Counted from the first letter of the stretch, positions 1-9,897 are shown. The stretch: DNA of 64,000 bases from Pseudoalteromonas sp. FUC4 (GCF_008370255.1 NZ_SEUI01000001.1:897823-961822); one strand, 5' to 3'. The notes: generated from the letters alone by a model not told the origin. Numbers and translations: made by a program.

Positions 1-216
1 TATAGCGCTTATACGTTAATTAATGAGGGTGAGTAACTTAGATTTGTGCTTATTTGGCTAATTTAACATAATATAAATTATAGGAAGTTAAGGCACATAT
101 AGAAAGAGCGCTCAAATGCGCCCTTACTATGTCCAATACTAGGCGGTATCGGACATTAAGTGGTTTTATTACAATAACAAGTATTACTAATACAGATGCT
201 TTATTTTTCAAATTGT
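1..216. other. Intergenic edge with two small hairpins
   Basis: No gene is visible. At 130-155 two 10-base arms (tgtccaatac / gtatcggaca, one mismatch) flank a 6-base loop. At about 105-120 a GC-rich GAGCGC / GCGCCC pair is followed on the minus strand by a short T-rich stretch. Either could end transcription of the minus-strand regulator gene, but neither has a strong T tract. Confidence 0.4.
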
Positions 217-1176
217 TCAATCAATACTTAGTAAACGCTCAGCTGTATATTCGTTAGTAATTAATCCACTGATCATGTTTGATCTTACTGCGCCCAAAAT
301 GGCTAACACTTTTTCTTCACCAGCAGCTATCGCATAAATCTGTTTGTTAGCATTTGTTTTTAATGGCGTACTTGCTACGCGCTGATTAACTTTGCAATCT
401 AAAAGCTTACCGTTTTTATCAAACACCCAACTAATCATTTCACCAACAGCACCAAGATCTTGTAACTCTTTAAGTTCTTTCGCATCAATAAAACCATCTA
501 TATGTAATGGCGACTTTTCACCTAAGCTGCCAATACCCACAAATGTTACATCGGCATCTTTAGCGAGTTTTAAATTACCGGTAATATTTTGTTGTGCGTG
601 TAATTGTTCTTTTTCTTCAATGCTTCTGGGTAAAACTGGCAATGGCATTGGGTAATGTCTTGCATTGGTGTGTTCAGCCATTCTTACTACAACATCATAA
701 GGTGAAGCCGATCCATCTAAAGCCATATTACCTAGCATGGCTACAATTTTATGTTGCGGACAATCAACAGTTCTTAGCTCATCCACACATGAACGTAAAA
801 CTCGACCGGTTCCCATAGCAAGTACTTTGGGTTGTTCTGATTTTAAATGACGTTCTATTTCTGCCGCGCCAGCTTGAGCCAAACCTAATGTAGACGATGG
901 TTCAGACGGGTCGCTCGGTACAACTTCACACGAATCTAACCCAAAACGGCTTTTTAATTTTTCGGCCAAATCCATACATTTAGCAATCGGGTGGTCAAGT
1001 CTAACTTTAATTAATCCTTGGCTCACAGATAATGCGACCATTCTTTGCGCAGATTGACGAGATATATTTAGCTTTTTAGCAATTTCATCTTGTGTGTTGC
1101 CGCCAACATAATATAACCACCCTGCTCTTGCTGCATCATCTAGCTTTCTAATTTCTGTATTTGATAGCTTTACCAC
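217..1176 (-). CDS. SorC/DeoR-type sugar-binding transcriptional regulator
   Basis: This 319-residue protein has an N-terminal helix-turn-helix (about residues 28-47, TQDEIAKKLNISRQSAQRMV) followed by a long sugar-phosphate-isomerase-like effector domain. That layout and length are those of SorC-family regulators, which respond to phosphorylated sugars or polyols. The effector domain shows the family's GTG-R core (AMGTGRVLRSCVDEL, about residues 119-133). It sits downstream of, and on the same strand as, a polyol-type ABC operon, 248 bp after the ATPase gene, so it is the likely local regulator of uptake. The true effector cannot be read from sequence. Start codon is the ATG at 1176. Confidence 0.88.
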   Translation of the reverse strand: MVKLSNTEIRKLDDAARAGWLYYVGGNTQDEIAKKLNISRQSAQRMVALSVSQGLIKVRLDHPIAKCMDLAEKLKSRFGLDSCEVVPSDPSEPSSTLGLAQAGAAEIERHLKSEQPKVLAMGTGRVLRSCVDELRTVDCPQHKIVAMLGNMALDGSASPYDVVVRMAEHTNARHYPMPLPVLPRSIEEKEQLHAQQNITGNLKLAKDADVTFVGIGSLGEKSPLHIDGFIDAKELKELQDLGAVGEMISWVFDKNGKLLDCKVNQRVASTPLKTNANKQIYAIAAGEEKVLAILGAVRSNMISGLITNEYTAERLLSID

Positions 1177-1380
1177 GTAAACCTCTTAAAATAGAAGGAA
1201 AACTAAGTCCTTATTTTCATTACATAATTTTAATTATATGTGCTGCTATATAAATTATTTTATTAATTTTGGAGTATCTATTTATCAATAACGTTTTTGT
1301 TATTTATAGTTGTAAATATACCATTCCTTAATAAAAAATACCTAGGTTTCATAGGATTATGTAATTAGAATTTAGTTAAT

Positions 1381-1400
1381 AGCACCCTTATAAAGGTGCT
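1381..1400 (-). terminator. Hairpin downstream of the ABC operon
   Basis: AGCACC and GGTGCT arms enclose an A/T-rich inner segment, starting 25 bp past the ATPase stop codon. No strong T tract follows, so it may act as a weak terminator or as a 3' RNA-stabilising hairpin. It precedes the regulator gene, which could be transcribed partly by read-through. Confidence 0.5.
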
Positions 1401-1424
1401 ATTTAAGGTAATTAAAGATTGGCT

Positions 1425-2426
1425 CTAGCGAATTGTTAAACCGTTATTATCAAACTTTAATACTTTATTTGCTGGTGCAGTTAGATAAATACTGTCGCCA
1501 TATTTTAATGGGCAATCTCCATCTGCTTTTACTGTTACGGTCCCTTTGCCTTCAATATTTATATGTAAAAAGCTCTCCGATCCTAAATGCTCAATTACAC
1601 CTACAGTTCCAGCCCAAGTACCTTGCTCAGTCGAGAGTGTTATATGCTCCGGTCGTATACCAATACAGCTAACATTCGCATCTTCATTTTGTGGAGCATC
1701 TATAAAATTCATTTTTGGCGAACCAATAAAACCAGCTACAAATTTGTTCACGGGGTTTTTATAAAGCTCTAAAGGTGTGCCTACCTGTTCAATAATACCG
1801 GCATTAAATACCGCGATTCTATCTGCCATTGTCATAGCTTCAACCTGATCGTGCGTAACATAAATCATTGTTGTAGCTAAACTTTTATGTAATTCAGATA
1901 TTTCTAAACGCATATTTACACGTAATGACGCATCAAGATTTGAAAGCGGTTCGTCGAATAAAAATGCCGAAGGCTGACGTACAATTGCGCGCCCTATCGC
2001 TACACGTTGGCGCTGACCGCCAGATAATTGCCCAGGCTTTCGGTCTAAATAATCCGTCAAATTAAGAATTTTAGCGGCGTTAGCAATTTTACTTTCGATT
2101 TCTGCAGGGCTAACTTTGGCTCTTTTTAAAGGAAAAGCAATATTATTACGCACGGTCATATGCGGATATAACGCATAGGATTGAAACACCATTGCTAAGC
2201 CTCTTTTTGCAGGCGGTGTTTTTGTAGCGTCAATGCCGTCAATTTCTATATTACCACTGGTGGTATCTTCAAGACCTGCGATCATACGAAGTAATGTAGA
2301 TTTACCACAGCCTGATGGCCCAACAAATACGATGAACTCACCGTCTTTAATTTCTAAGTCGAGTGGTTTAATAACGTTAACTTCATCAAAGTTTTTAGTG
2401 ACTTGTTTTAGTGTGATGCTGCCCAT
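1425..2426 (-). CDS. ABC transporter ATP-binding protein (MalK/SmoK type)
   Basis: Cytoplasmic ATPase of a carbohydrate importer, 333 residues. It has Walker [10 protein letters not shown] at residues 36-44, a Q loop ([13 protein letters not shown]), the LSGGQ signature (about residue 135), Walker B with the catalytic Glu ([11 protein letters not shown]) and a switch His (VTHDQVEA). The C-terminal part is a TOBE/OB regulatory domain of the CUT1 family. It is the last transport gene of the operon, 10 bp after a permease gene. Such ATPases hydrolyse ATP to drive sugar or polyol uptake through the two membrane subunits. Closest remembered relatives are SmoK/MtlK; maltose or glycerol-phosphate ATPases are close in sequence, so substrate comes from context. 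Confidence 0.95.
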   Translation of the reverse strand: MGSITLKQVTKNFDEVNVIKPLDLEIKDGEFIVFVGPSGCGKSTLLRMIAGLEDTTSGNIEIDGIDATKTPPAKRGLAMVFQSYALYPHMTVRNNIAFPLKRAKVSPAEIESKIANAAKILNLTDYLDRKPGQLSGGQRQRVAIGRAIVRQPSAFLFDEPLSNLDASLRVNMRLEISELHKSLATTMIYVTHDQVEAMTMADRIAVFNAGIIEQVGTPLELYKNPVNKFVAGFIGSPKMNFIDAPQNEDANVSCIGIRPEHITLSTEQGTWAGTVGVIEHLGSESFLHINIEGKGTVTVKADGDCPLKYGDSIYLTAPANKVLKFDNNGLTIR

Positions 2427-2436
2427 GTGTATTCTC

Positions 2437-3267
2437 CTATTTTACTGCGCCGAAACTTAATCCACGCACTAATTGTTTTTGACTAAACCAACCAAGTATT
2501 AAAATTGGCACAATGGCCATGGCAGATGCTGCCGATAACTTAGCGTAAAATAACCCCTCAGGGCTTGAGTAACTGGCAATAAATGCCGTTAAAGGTGCAG
2601 CATTTGCAGCGGTTAAAATAAGTGTCCAAAAAGCTTCGTTCCACGACAAAATTACGTTTAACAATAGCGTTGAGGCTATACCCGGTAAGGCTATTGGTAA
2701 TAAAACATGGAATATTTCTTCACCAATTGTTGCGCCATCCATACGTGAAGCTTCAAGTATTTCGTTTGGTATTTCTCTAAAGTAGGTGTACAGCATCCAT
2801 ACCATTATTGGTAAGTTAATGACTGTCATTACAATCACTAAACCTAATTTCGTATCAAGTAGCGCAAAGTCTCGAAACAATAAATAAATCGGAATAAGTA
2901 CCCCTACTGGCGGTAACATTTTGGTTGAAAGCATCCACATTAATAAATGCTTTGTTTTTTTAGTTTGTACAAAGGCCATAGACCAAGCTGCAGGTACAGC
3001 AATTAATAAACCCAGTAAACTTGAACCTAGTGATATAACTACAGAGTTCCAAAAATGGTTAAAGTATGGCGAACGTGACAGTACATCGCGGTAATTTTCG
3101 AGCGTCCAATCAAACGCAAATAAGCTTGGACTTGCTGAAATTGCTTCAGCTTCTGTTTTAAAGCTTGTGACTAACGTCCATAAAATTGGAAAGAAAATCA
3201 TGCCGCTTATTGTCCACGCAGCAATGGTATAAATTAGTTTGGAACGACGGCTATCTTTTATAGTCAT
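2437..3267 (-). CDS. Sugar/polyol ABC transporter inner-membrane permease (MalG/SmoG type)
   Basis: Integral membrane subunit, 276 residues, with about six hydrophobic segments. The EAA loop that docks on the ATPase is seen as [26 protein letters not shown] (about residues 172-197). Size and loop position match MalG-type CUT1 permeases. It begins 2 bp after the stop of the other permease gene, so the two are probably translationally coupled. It would form the membrane pore together with its neighbour. Confidence 0.93.
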   Translation of the reverse strand: MTIKDSRRSKLIYTIAAWTISGMIFFPILWTLVTSFKTEAEAISASPSLFAFDWTLENYRDVLSRSPYFNHFWNSVVISLGSSLLGLLIAVPAAWSMAFVQTKKTKHLLMWMLSTKMLPPVGVLIPIYLLFRDFALLDTKLGLVIVMTVINLPIMVWMLYTYFREIPNEILEASRMDGATIGEEIFHVLLPIALPGIASTLLLNVILSWNEAFWTLILTAANAAPLTAFIASYSSPEGLFYAKLSAASAMAIVPILILGWFSQKQLVRGLSFGAVK

Positions 3268-3269
3268 AA

Positions 3270-4142
3270 TTAACCCTCCAAGTTTTTGCCAATTAAGCGC
3301 ATTAAAAATATAGCGACTATGTTTGCAATAATAACTGCAACTATGCCCCCTGCCGAACCGCCACCTACATCAAATTGAAGTAGTGATTGCGTGTAAATTA
3401 AGTACGTTATATTGGTTGATGAATAACCAGGACCGCCACTAGTTGTAACTAATATTTCAGCAAAGATTGACAGTAAAAATATAGTTTCGATTAAAATAAC
3501 AGCCGTTACAGCCCGCGATAAGTGCGGTAAAACGATGTAAAAAAACTTACTAAATGGCCCCGCGCCATCTAAATCAGCAGCTTCTAATTGCTCGCGGTCT
3601 AATGATTGTATTGCTGTTAGCAGTATTAATGCTGCAAACGGTAACCACTGCCAAGACACAATTATGATGATTGAAAATAACGGCATTTGAGCAAAAAAGT
3701 CGATAGGTTCAAAGCCAAGCCAAATCGCGAAATGTGCAAATAAGCCATTAACTGGGTTCATTAGCATGTTTTTCCATACCAATGCCGACACAGTTGGCAT
3801 TACAAAAAATGGCGCTAATACCATAATGCGAACGTAATTTCGTCCCCATATTGCTTGGTCTAGTAAAATAGCTAAGCCAATACCACCACAAATAGTGATA
3901 AGTAAAACCCCAGTAACTAAGTAAAGCGTGTTAAAAAATGATTCAAAAAAAGCCGGATCAGTTAGGAAAAATTCATAGTTTAAAAAACCTACAAACTCTT
4001 TATCCCCAGGAACGAGTAAGTTGTAATCAATAAATGAAAAATACAGTGTCATACACAGCGGAACTATCATCCAAGCAAGTAATAAAATTACACTAGGAAG
4101 AAGCATAAACCGAGCAAGCGTGCGCGAGTTAGTTGTTGCCAT
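3270..4142 (-). CDS. Sugar/polyol ABC transporter inner-membrane permease (MalF/SmoF type)
   Basis: First of the two membrane subunits, 290 residues, with a cytoplasmic N-terminus then about six transmembrane segments. The EAA loop reads EAADLDGAGPFSKFFYIVLP (about residues 183-202). It resembles the short MalF-like subunits of polyol transporters, which lack the large periplasmic loop of E. coli MalF. It is separated from the upstream binding-protein gene by about 146 bp that hold a long hairpin, a common way to lower permease relative to binding-protein expression. Confidence 0.93.
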   Translation of the reverse strand: MATTNSRTLARFMLLPSVILLLAWMIVPLCMTLYFSFIDYNLLVPGDKEFVGFLNYEFFLTDPAFFESFFNTLYLVTGVLLITICGGIGLAILLDQAIWGRNYVRIMVLAPFFVMPTVSALVWKNMLMNPVNGLFAHFAIWLGFEPIDFFAQMPLFSIIIIVSWQWLPFAALILLTAIQSLDREQLEAADLDGAGPFSKFFYIVLPHLSRAVTAVILIETIFLLSIFAEILVTTSGGPGYSSTNITYLIYTQSLLQFDVGGGSAGGIVAVIIANIVAIFLMRLIGKNLEG

Positions 4143-4162
4143 AAAGGTGACCTTAAAAAAGC

Positions 4163-4242
4163 CAATTCTATTTACTTGTTAACTATCAAGTGAAAATCAG
4201 AAACCCTTGATAGTGTTTATAACTAACAAGTAAATAGAATTG
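4163..4242 (-). promoter_or_regulatory. Long intercistronic hairpin between binding-protein and permease genes
   Basis: Perfect 19-base arms lie at 4163-4181 and 4224-4242, and a second perfect 9-base pair (actatcaag / cttgatagt) lies inside at 4182-4190 and 4206-4214. No T tract follows. By analogy with malE-malF, this can act as a partial terminator or protect the upstream binding-protein mRNA from 3' exonucleases. Confidence 0.75.
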
Positions 4243-4288
4243 ACATAAAATATTGGGTAAGTTTGAGTACTTACCCGCCCATTACATG

Positions 4289-5593
4289 CTATTTAGGATA
4301 GCGAGCTTTACGCATTGTTCGCTCAACGAGGTGCTGAGACGTACTAAGCGCTTGCTTAACGGTCATTTGGCCAGTTAATGCTGCTGAAAATTGTTGCCCA
4401 ACAGCTGTACCAATTCCTTGAAACTCAGGAATAGCAACAAACTGAATACCTACATAAGGCACCGGTTTAACGGTTGGATTTTTAGGATCTGCAGATTGAA
4501 TAGAATCTAAGGTAATTTGCGCAAACGGTGCTGCGTCCATGTACTTTTGATTACTGTAAAGTGATTTACGTGTACCTGGCGGTACTTTTGCCCACCCTTT
4601 TTTATCCGCTACAAGTTGCGTGTATTCTTTAGATGTTGCCCAGTTAATAAATTTCATTGCGGCATCTGGTTTTTTGCTGCTTGCCGGTACGGCTAAAGTC
4701 CACGACCACAACCAGTTACCGCGTTTACCTAGACCGTTATCTGGCGCAAGTGCAAACCCTACTTTATCGGCAACTTCTGAGTCTTTCTTGTTAGTAACAA
4801 ATGCACCTGCAACGGTTGCATCAATCCAAATACCACACTTTCCGGTTTGGAATAGTGCAAGATTTTCATTAAAACCATTTGCAGATGAACCAGCAGGACC
4901 AGATTCTTTCATTACATCGACATAATACTGAAGGGTATTTTCCCACTCTGGGGTATTAAATTGTGGCTTCCAATTTTCATCAAACCAACGCGCACCAAAC
5001 GAGTTTGCCATGGATGTAATAAGCGCAACGTTTTCGCCCCAACCTGCTTTACCACGTAGACAAAGGCCATAAACACCTTCTTTTTTATCGGTCATCGCTT
5101 TAGCAGCTTTGCGTATAAAGTCCCATGTTGGGGCTTTAGGCATAGTTAGGCCTGCTTTTTCCATTAAGTCAGTACGGTACATAACCATTGAGCTTTCGCC
5201 ATAAAATGGGGCAGCATAAAGTTTGTCATTAATCGTTAAACCGCTTCGAATTGCCGGAATTAAATCGTCTAAATCGTAGTTTTCACCTAAATTATCCAGC
5301 TCTTTTAGCCAGTTTTGTTTGCCCCAAATTGGTACTTCATAAGTACCTATGGTCATAACATCGTATTGGCCGCCCTTTGTTGCAACATCGGTAGTGACAC
5401 GTTGGCGAAGAATGTTTTCCTCTAGAGTTACCCATTTTAGGTCTATATCAGGGTTTTGGCTGGTAAAGTCACTGCTTAATTCTTTCATGGTGATCATGTC
5501 ACCGTTGTTAACAGTTGCAATTGTAATTGTTTCTTTTGCCGCAGCGCCCATGCTTATAAAGCCACACGCGAGCATAATTAATTTATTTTTCAT
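4289..5593 (-). CDS. Periplasmic polyol/sugar-binding protein (SmoE-like)
   Basis: Family-1 solute-binding protein. I place the start at the ATG at 5593 (MKNKLIML), because it gives a normal signal peptide (LIMLACGFISMGAAAKE) and a GGGGAA-type ribosome site upstream; an in-frame ATG at 5626 would add 11 residues before the signal. The mature N-terminus TITIATVNNGDMITMKEL and the block YDVMTIGTYEVPIWGKQNWL are typical of sorbitol/mannitol-binding SmoE/MtlE proteins. It captures substrate in the periplasm and delivers it to the two permeases encoded just downstream. Substrate assignment as a polyol is by family resemblance. Confidence 0.9.
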   Translation of the reverse strand: MKNKLIMLACGFISMGAAAKETITIATVNNGDMITMKELSSDFTSQNPDIDLKWVTLEENILRQRVTTDVATKGGQYDVMTIGTYEVPIWGKQNWLKELDNLGENYDLDDLIPAIRSGLTINDKLYAAPFYGESSMVMYRTDLMEKAGLTMPKAPTWDFIRKAAKAMTDKKEGVYGLCLRGKAGWGENVALITSMANSFGARWFDENWKPQFNTPEWENTLQYYVDVMKESGPAGSSANGFNENLALFQTGKCGIWIDATVAGAFVTNKKDSEVADKVGFALAPDNGLGKRGNWLWSWTLAVPASSKKPDAAMKFINWATSKEYTQLVADKKGWAKVPPGTRKSLYSNQKYMDAAPFAQITLDSIQSADPKNPTVKPVPYVGIQFVAIPEFQGIGTAVGQQFSAALTGQMTVKQALSTSQHLVERTMRKARYPK

Positions 5594-5664
5594 CGGGTAT
5601 TCCCCATACACGTTATGTATTAACAAGTGCTATTAAATTTCACTCTATTTCCAATTCTATTTAT

Positions 5665-5689
5665 GGCAGTTTTAACGCATAAAACTGCC
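5665..5689 (-). promoter_or_regulatory. Hairpin between porin and binding-protein genes
   Basis: Perfect 10-base arms (ggcagtttta / taaaactgcc) with a 5-base loop. It lies in the 120-bp gap after the porin stop. Without a T tract it is more likely an mRNA processing or attenuation element than a full terminator. Confidence 0.6.
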
Positions 5690-5745
5690 CGCAAAGTGCC
5701 TTTTTAGGTCCTTTGTATAAATAGTTAGACTAGTTGGATAGTGAT

Positions 5746-7074
5746 TTAAAATTTAACAGATATTTCAGAAGTGAAGCCGTCAAATCCTTTACCGATTTGG
5801 CCGCCCGAATTAACACCTTCTTCTTGGTTAACATACTCAACTTTTAAAAGCGTTTTATCGTTAAACCAGTAACCTGCGGCTACTTGAATACGCTCTACTG
5901 TGTTGTCTGTTTGTTCAATTAAGTCGGAAGTGTTTTCGGCTTCTGCATAACGAGCCGCTACATATAGCTTTTTAGGGATAATATATTGTTGTGCTTCAAA
6001 AACGAAGTACTCAACCGATGAGTCGCCTTCTATTACAGTGTTTGAATCAAAAGTAGTACCATTTTCATCTGCTATACCGTTTGTACCAAAGTAGGTAATA
6101 CCGGCAACTGCATTACCAGCGGCATCTGCAAATGTGTAATCATCAGACGATTTACCAACCATAAAAATGAGGCTCGTTTCGTCAGATGGTTGATAAGCTA
6201 AGTTTAGTTGAATGATTGATTGCTCAAGCCCTGGCATTGCACCAACGTGAGTGTCACGCTCGTTCGAAGGTGACGCTGAGAAATTATAGTTTTCACCATC
6301 GCCAAAGCGATAGTTTGTTGTGGTTACACCATCAAGACTTGCTACGCCATTTTCAAAACGTAACTGGTCGCCTTGATTGGCTTTTAATAAGTTTAATCCT
6401 GCTTTAAAACCACCTTCAAATTCTAAAGTACCTTGAAGACGGTAGTTATAACCTCTGTCTTCTTGAAATGCTTCACCGAAACTTGAAGTCGTAATGTGAC
6501 CTGTAACATTATAAGCACGTACTACACCACTATCGAAAGTTTCACTGTAACTTAGCTGTGCACCGTTTTCTGCGGTTGCGTAATCGGTAATACCATTACC
6601 AATAAGTGCATTACTTTGGTTATCTGCGCCGTCTTGAAAACCTTTAAATTGAAAAGGCGACCCACCAATGTTACCTAAACGCAGTGTTAAATTTGCGTTT
6701 TCTTTTGGTGTGCCATAAAGACCTAGTAAGTCAAATTCAACACCTGCAAAATCGTTGTGAAATGAAAAGTCACGATCTTCGCCACCAAAGTCATTAGGCT
6801 CTTCTGCAATATCTATATCGGCAGTAATGAACTCGTTAATATGAAATTTAAGCATTAGATTTGCTCTAATACGACCAAAACCTGATTCTTGTTCTTCATC
6901 TTCTGGACGAAATGCGCCGTCTTTAGCCTGAATTGACTGAAAGTTTTGCATTAGTAAAAAGTCTACGTCAACGCGATCTAAATATTCAGAAATATCAGCC
7001 TGTGCTGGAGCCGATGTAGCCATAGCTGCCGCTATGAGAGAAATTGCAAATTTAGTCTTTTTATTATTCAACAT
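5746..7074 (-). CDS. Outer-membrane carbohydrate-type porin
   Basis: About 442 residues from the ATG at 7074 (MLNNKKTK). This start gives a clean signal peptide ending near APAQA; an upstream in-frame ATG at 7110 would put 12 residues before it. The rest is a run of alternating polar/hydrophobic strands rich in Gly, Asn and Phe, and the C-terminus ends in F (SEISVKF), the usual outer-membrane barrel signature. No named porin domain is recognised with certainty. Position directly upstream of the binding-protein gene suggests it admits the same polyol or oligosaccharide across the outer membrane. It is probably the first gene of the transport operon. Confidence 0.8.
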   Translation of the reverse strand: MLNNKKTKFAISLIAAAMATSAPAQADISEYLDRVDVDFLLMQNFQSIQAKDGAFRPEDEEQESGFGRIRANLMLKFHINEFITADIDIAEEPNDFGGEDRDFSFHNDFAGVEFDLLGLYGTPKENANLTLRLGNIGGSPFQFKGFQDGADNQSNALIGNGITDYATAENGAQLSYSETFDSGVVRAYNVTGHITTSSFGEAFQEDRGYNYRLQGTLEFEGGFKAGLNLLKANQGDQLRFENGVASLDGVTTTNYRFGDGENYNFSASPSNERDTHVGAMPGLEQSIIQLNLAYQPSDETSLIFMVGKSSDDYTFADAAGNAVAGITYFGTNGIADENGTTFDSNTVIEGDSSVEYFVFEAQQYIIPKKLYVAARYAEAENTSDLIEQTDNTVERIQVAAGYWFNDKTLLKVEYVNQEEGVNSGGQIGKGFDGFTSEISVKF

Positions 7075-7601
7075 AATAAGCTCTTTATTTAGTGTGGTGT
7101 GTGATGCCAACTTTATTAAATTGCATTTTCATTTAATGAAATTGGTATTAATTCAGTGTGTATAGATGAGGCTTGCTGAGCAAAACATTAAATGATTAAT
7201 GAAATTGCACTTGTGAGCATAAGCCCATCTGGTGAGCATAATCACAGAATGAATTTAGAAGGTCAACGATTTTTTATTACAAAACGTTTACAAAAAATCG
7301 AATTTGTATGTAAATTTTTTTGAATCAATAAGTTAAGTAGCAAATTTGTTACATCAAATTTTGATTGAATGCTGTATTGGGTTAAGGCATTTCTTATAGA
7401 TCTGTCATTATTGTTCAATACAATTAACAAAATATAAGTTAGTAGTAGACATAAAAGCAGGTAATCCTTTTAAAATAGGCTGTTGGGCAACCTATAAACA
7501 GTTTATTTATTAGTGTTTTTTAAGTAACTTTCTTGAGCTTATGATGGGGTTAGCTTAGTATTAAAGCACTTAGATGTATTCAAAATAGAAGTAACCAACA
7601 T
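7075..7601. other. Divergent promoter region, no gene
   Basis: A 527-bp AT-rich gap between the porin (minus) and the receiver gene (plus). The porin-proximal part holds three TGAGCA words, listed separately. The part from about 7260 to 7600 shows no open frame of note and no repeat that I can support. Confidence 0.6.
7173..7241. promoter_or_regulatory. Candidate SorC-type operator cluster (TGAGCA words)
   Basis: TTGCTGAGCAA (7173-7183) is an 11-base palindrome. GTGAGCATAA occurs twice as a direct repeat at 7213-7222 and 7232-7241, offset by 19 bp. The cluster lies 100-170 bp before the porin start, where control of the transport operon would be expected. Assignment to the SorC-family protein at 217-1176 is inference. 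Confidence 0.45.
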
Positions 7602-7985
7602 ATGGAATTTGTTCGCCCGCTAGAGCCCATCCTCATTATTGATGACGTTAAGGAAATTCGTGATTATCTAAACCAAATCTTAACTGACTTAGGGTTTGAA
7701 GATATATTAGAAAGCGCTGATTTTAGCTCTGCCAAACCTATTATGGACAATAAACCACCAGGCGTAATATTTGTAGATGTAGATTTACCAGACTCTAACG
7801 GCGAAGATATATTGGAATACATTAATAGTGCTTACCCGCATACGCATGTTGTTATGTGCTCGGGCCACAATAGTCTCGAAAACGTACAAAACACGTGGGA
7901 AATGGGCGCTAAAGGTTTTATTGCAAAACCTTTTAATACAAAAAAAGTAGACACTGTAATGAAGCGTCTTGAAATAATAGAATAA
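7602..7985 (+). CDS. Stand-alone response-regulator receiver protein
   Basis: This 127-residue protein is one CheY-like receiver domain with no output domain. It shows the acidic pair DD at residues 14-15, the probable phospho-acceptor Asp59 in FVDVDLPDSNG, the Ser/Thr switch in VVMCSGH and the conserved Lys in FIAKPF (about residue 106). It would be phosphorylated by an unknown histidine kinase; none is encoded nearby. Only 13 bp separate it from the MoxR gene, so it is probably in the same transcript, which is an unusual partner for a MoxR/DUF58/transglutaminase cluster. Confidence 0.9.
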   Translation: MEFVRPLEPILIIDDVKEIRDYLNQILTDLGFEDILESADFSSAKPIMDNKPPGVIFVDVDLPDSNGEDILEYINSAYPHTHVVMCSGHNSLENVQNTWEMGAKGFIAKPFNTKKVDTVMKRLEIIE

Positions 7986-7998
7986 TAGTAAGGTTAGC

Positions 7999-8904
7999 AT
8001 GCATAGTACTGTTACTGCGATTATAGAAGATCTTTCAAGTGTTATATTTGGTAAACAACAACAAATAAAACTGGCACTTACATGCTTATTTAGCGAAGGG
8101 CATTTACTCATTGAAGATTTGCCTGGCATGGGAAAAACCACTCTTTCTCATGCATTATCAGCTGTGTTAGGTTTATCGTATCAGCGTATACAATTTACCA
8201 GTGATCTTCTGCCTGCTGATATTTTGGGTACTAACGTGTTTAATTCTACCGAGCACAGTTTTACGTTTCATAAAGGCCCTATTTTTAGCCAAGTTGTTTT
8301 AGCTGATGAAATTAACCGCGCAGGGCCCAAAACACAAAGCGCGTTGCTTGAAGCAATGGAAGAGCAACAAGTAACAGTGGATGGTAAAAAATATACGCTG
8401 CCAAATCCATTTTTTGTGATAGCAACACAAAACCCGCTTTATCAATCAGGCACCTACCCGTTACCAGAGTCGCAATTAGACCGATTTTTAATGCGCATTA
8501 GCTTAGGTTTTCCTCCTAAAGAAGCCGAAAAACGCTTAATTTTGAATATGCAAAAACGAGATTACAGTCAGTTACCTAAGCGTATTGACCAACAAGAGTT
8601 AGCGGCAATTCAAACCCAGATAAGCCAAATTACTTTAAGTAGCCCGGTTATTGACTACATTATAGAGCTTGTTAATTACACACGCACAAGCAACGCTTTT
8701 GCTGGATCGTTATCACCTCGAGCCAGTATGGCTCTGGCTAAAGCGGCTAGGTCGTGGGCCTTTATTGATGGTCGTGATTTTGTAATGCCAGAAGATGTTC
8801 AAGCCGTATTTGCAAGTGTTTGTCAGCATCGATTAAGTTTGCATAACGAGTCAGGTGAAGCTCAAGTAAACGATATTTTGAAAAATGTATTAGTTCCGGT
8901 ATAA
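7999..8904 (+). CDS. MoxR-family AAA+ ATPase
   Basis: 301 residues. Walker A is GMGKTT (about residues 43-48), Walker B is VVLADEINRA (about 98-107) and sensor 1 lies in FFVIATQNP, all typical of MoxR ATPases (PF07726) with a C-terminal lid domain (PF17863). MoxR proteins act as chaperone-like ATPases that help assemble or activate partner proteins, usually DUF58 or VWA proteins. Here the DUF58 and transglutaminase partners follow directly (6-bp gap), a widely conserved triad. Substrate is unknown. Confidence 0.93.
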   Translation: MHSTVTAIIEDLSSVIFGKQQQIKLALTCLFSEGHLLIEDLPGMGKTTLSHALSAVLGLSYQRIQFTSDLLPADILGTNVFNSTEHSFTFHKGPIFSQVVLADEINRAGPKTQSALLEAMEEQQVTVDGKKYTLPNPFFVIATQNPLYQSGTYPLPESQLDRFLMRISLGFPPKEAEKRLILNMQKRDYSQLPKRIDQQELAAIQTQISQITLSSPVIDYIIELVNYTRTSNAFAGSLSPRASMALAKAARSWAFIDGRDFVMPEDVQAVFASVCQHRLSLHNESGEAQVNDILKNVLVPV

Positions 8905-8910
8905 ACTTTT

Positions 8911-9897
8911 ATGCCAAAAAAAACAGCTAAGCGCCCTTCTTTATTTAAGTCATTTAAGCAAAGTGTATTTAATAAGTTATTAAAAAATAAACATTTAAAA
9001 AACTCAATTACACTTGAACACAGAACAATTTATGTATTGCCATCATCCCTCGGTTGGTATTTTATAGTTGTAGCTATTTTAAACTTTGTGATGGGCATTA
9101 ATTATCAAAATAATTTAATTTTAATAATGTCTTATCTTATGTTTGTGGTGATGATTATTGCTGTATTAATGGGCTACAGTAACGCTAAAGGCTTAACGGT
9201 TAAATTTAAAGATGCATTTAACAGCTACGCTCCTCAAAAACCGAGTATTATATTTGAATTACACAGTCCTAGAGTTACTCAATCTATTAATTTAACATAT
9301 CAAGGTAGTGAGCAAACTCACAAACATACCAGTCAAGTTGATAATAAACCTCAGTTACTTACACTCAACTTACCCTACAGCTCACGCGGTAAGTACTCAG
9401 TGCAACGTATTAAAATAGCGAGTAACTATCCCTTTGGCTTAATAACTGTCTGGAGCTACATTCAATTACAAGAAGACGTATTTGTATATCCGTCGCTTGA
9501 ACAAGTACACAGTGATGCGCATGTTTCTATGCTTGATGAGCAAGCCGATAAAGGTATTTCTACACAATCTGGTAGCGAAGAGTTTGAGTCTCTTATCCCA
9601 CATATACCAGAGATGGGCTTGCAAAGAATATCGTGGAAGCATTACGCAAAAACACAGCAGTTGTTAGTTAAAGAGTTTGTAGACTTTAAAACAGCAAATG
9701 CGCTTCTCGATTTTACGTTAATGAATGGAGATACAGAGCAGCGCTTAAGCCAGTTATGCTTTTTAGTGTGTGAAGCAACCGAGAAAAACACCCCTTTTAT
9801 GTTAAAGCTACCGAATAAAACAATAAATACAAATACCGGACAGCAACATAAGCAGCAATGCTTAGAATTATTATGCTCATTTAATGGTGATGTGTAA
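8911..9897 (+). CDS. DUF58-domain membrane protein
   Basis: 328 residues. Two adjacent hydrophobic segments (about residues 48-90) anchor it, and the DUF58 core follows around residues 215-260 (FESLIPHIPEMGLQRISWKHYAKTQ, written here in two runs: FESLIPHIPEMG then LQRISWKHYAKTQ). DUF58 proteins accompany MoxR ATPases and are thought to be their partners; the biochemical role is not settled. Its stop codon overlaps the next start by one base (TAATG), indicating translational coupling with the transglutaminase gene. Confidence 0.9.
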   Translation: MPKKTAKRPSLFKSFKQSVFNKLLKNKHLKNSITLEHRTIYVLPSSLGWYFIVVAILNFVMGINYQNNLILIMSYLMFVVMIIAVLMGYSNAKGLTVKFKDAFNSYAPQKPSIIFELHSPRVTQSINLTYQGSEQTHKHTSQVDNKPQLLTLNLPYSSRGKYSVQRIKIASNYPFGLITVWSYIQLQEDVFVYPSLEQVHSDAHVSMLDEQADKGISTQSGSEEFESLIPHIPEMGLQRISWKHYAKTQQLLVKEFVDFKTANALLDFTLMNGDTEQRLSQLCFLVCEATEKNTPFMLKLPNKTINTNTGQQHKQQCLELLCSFNGDV

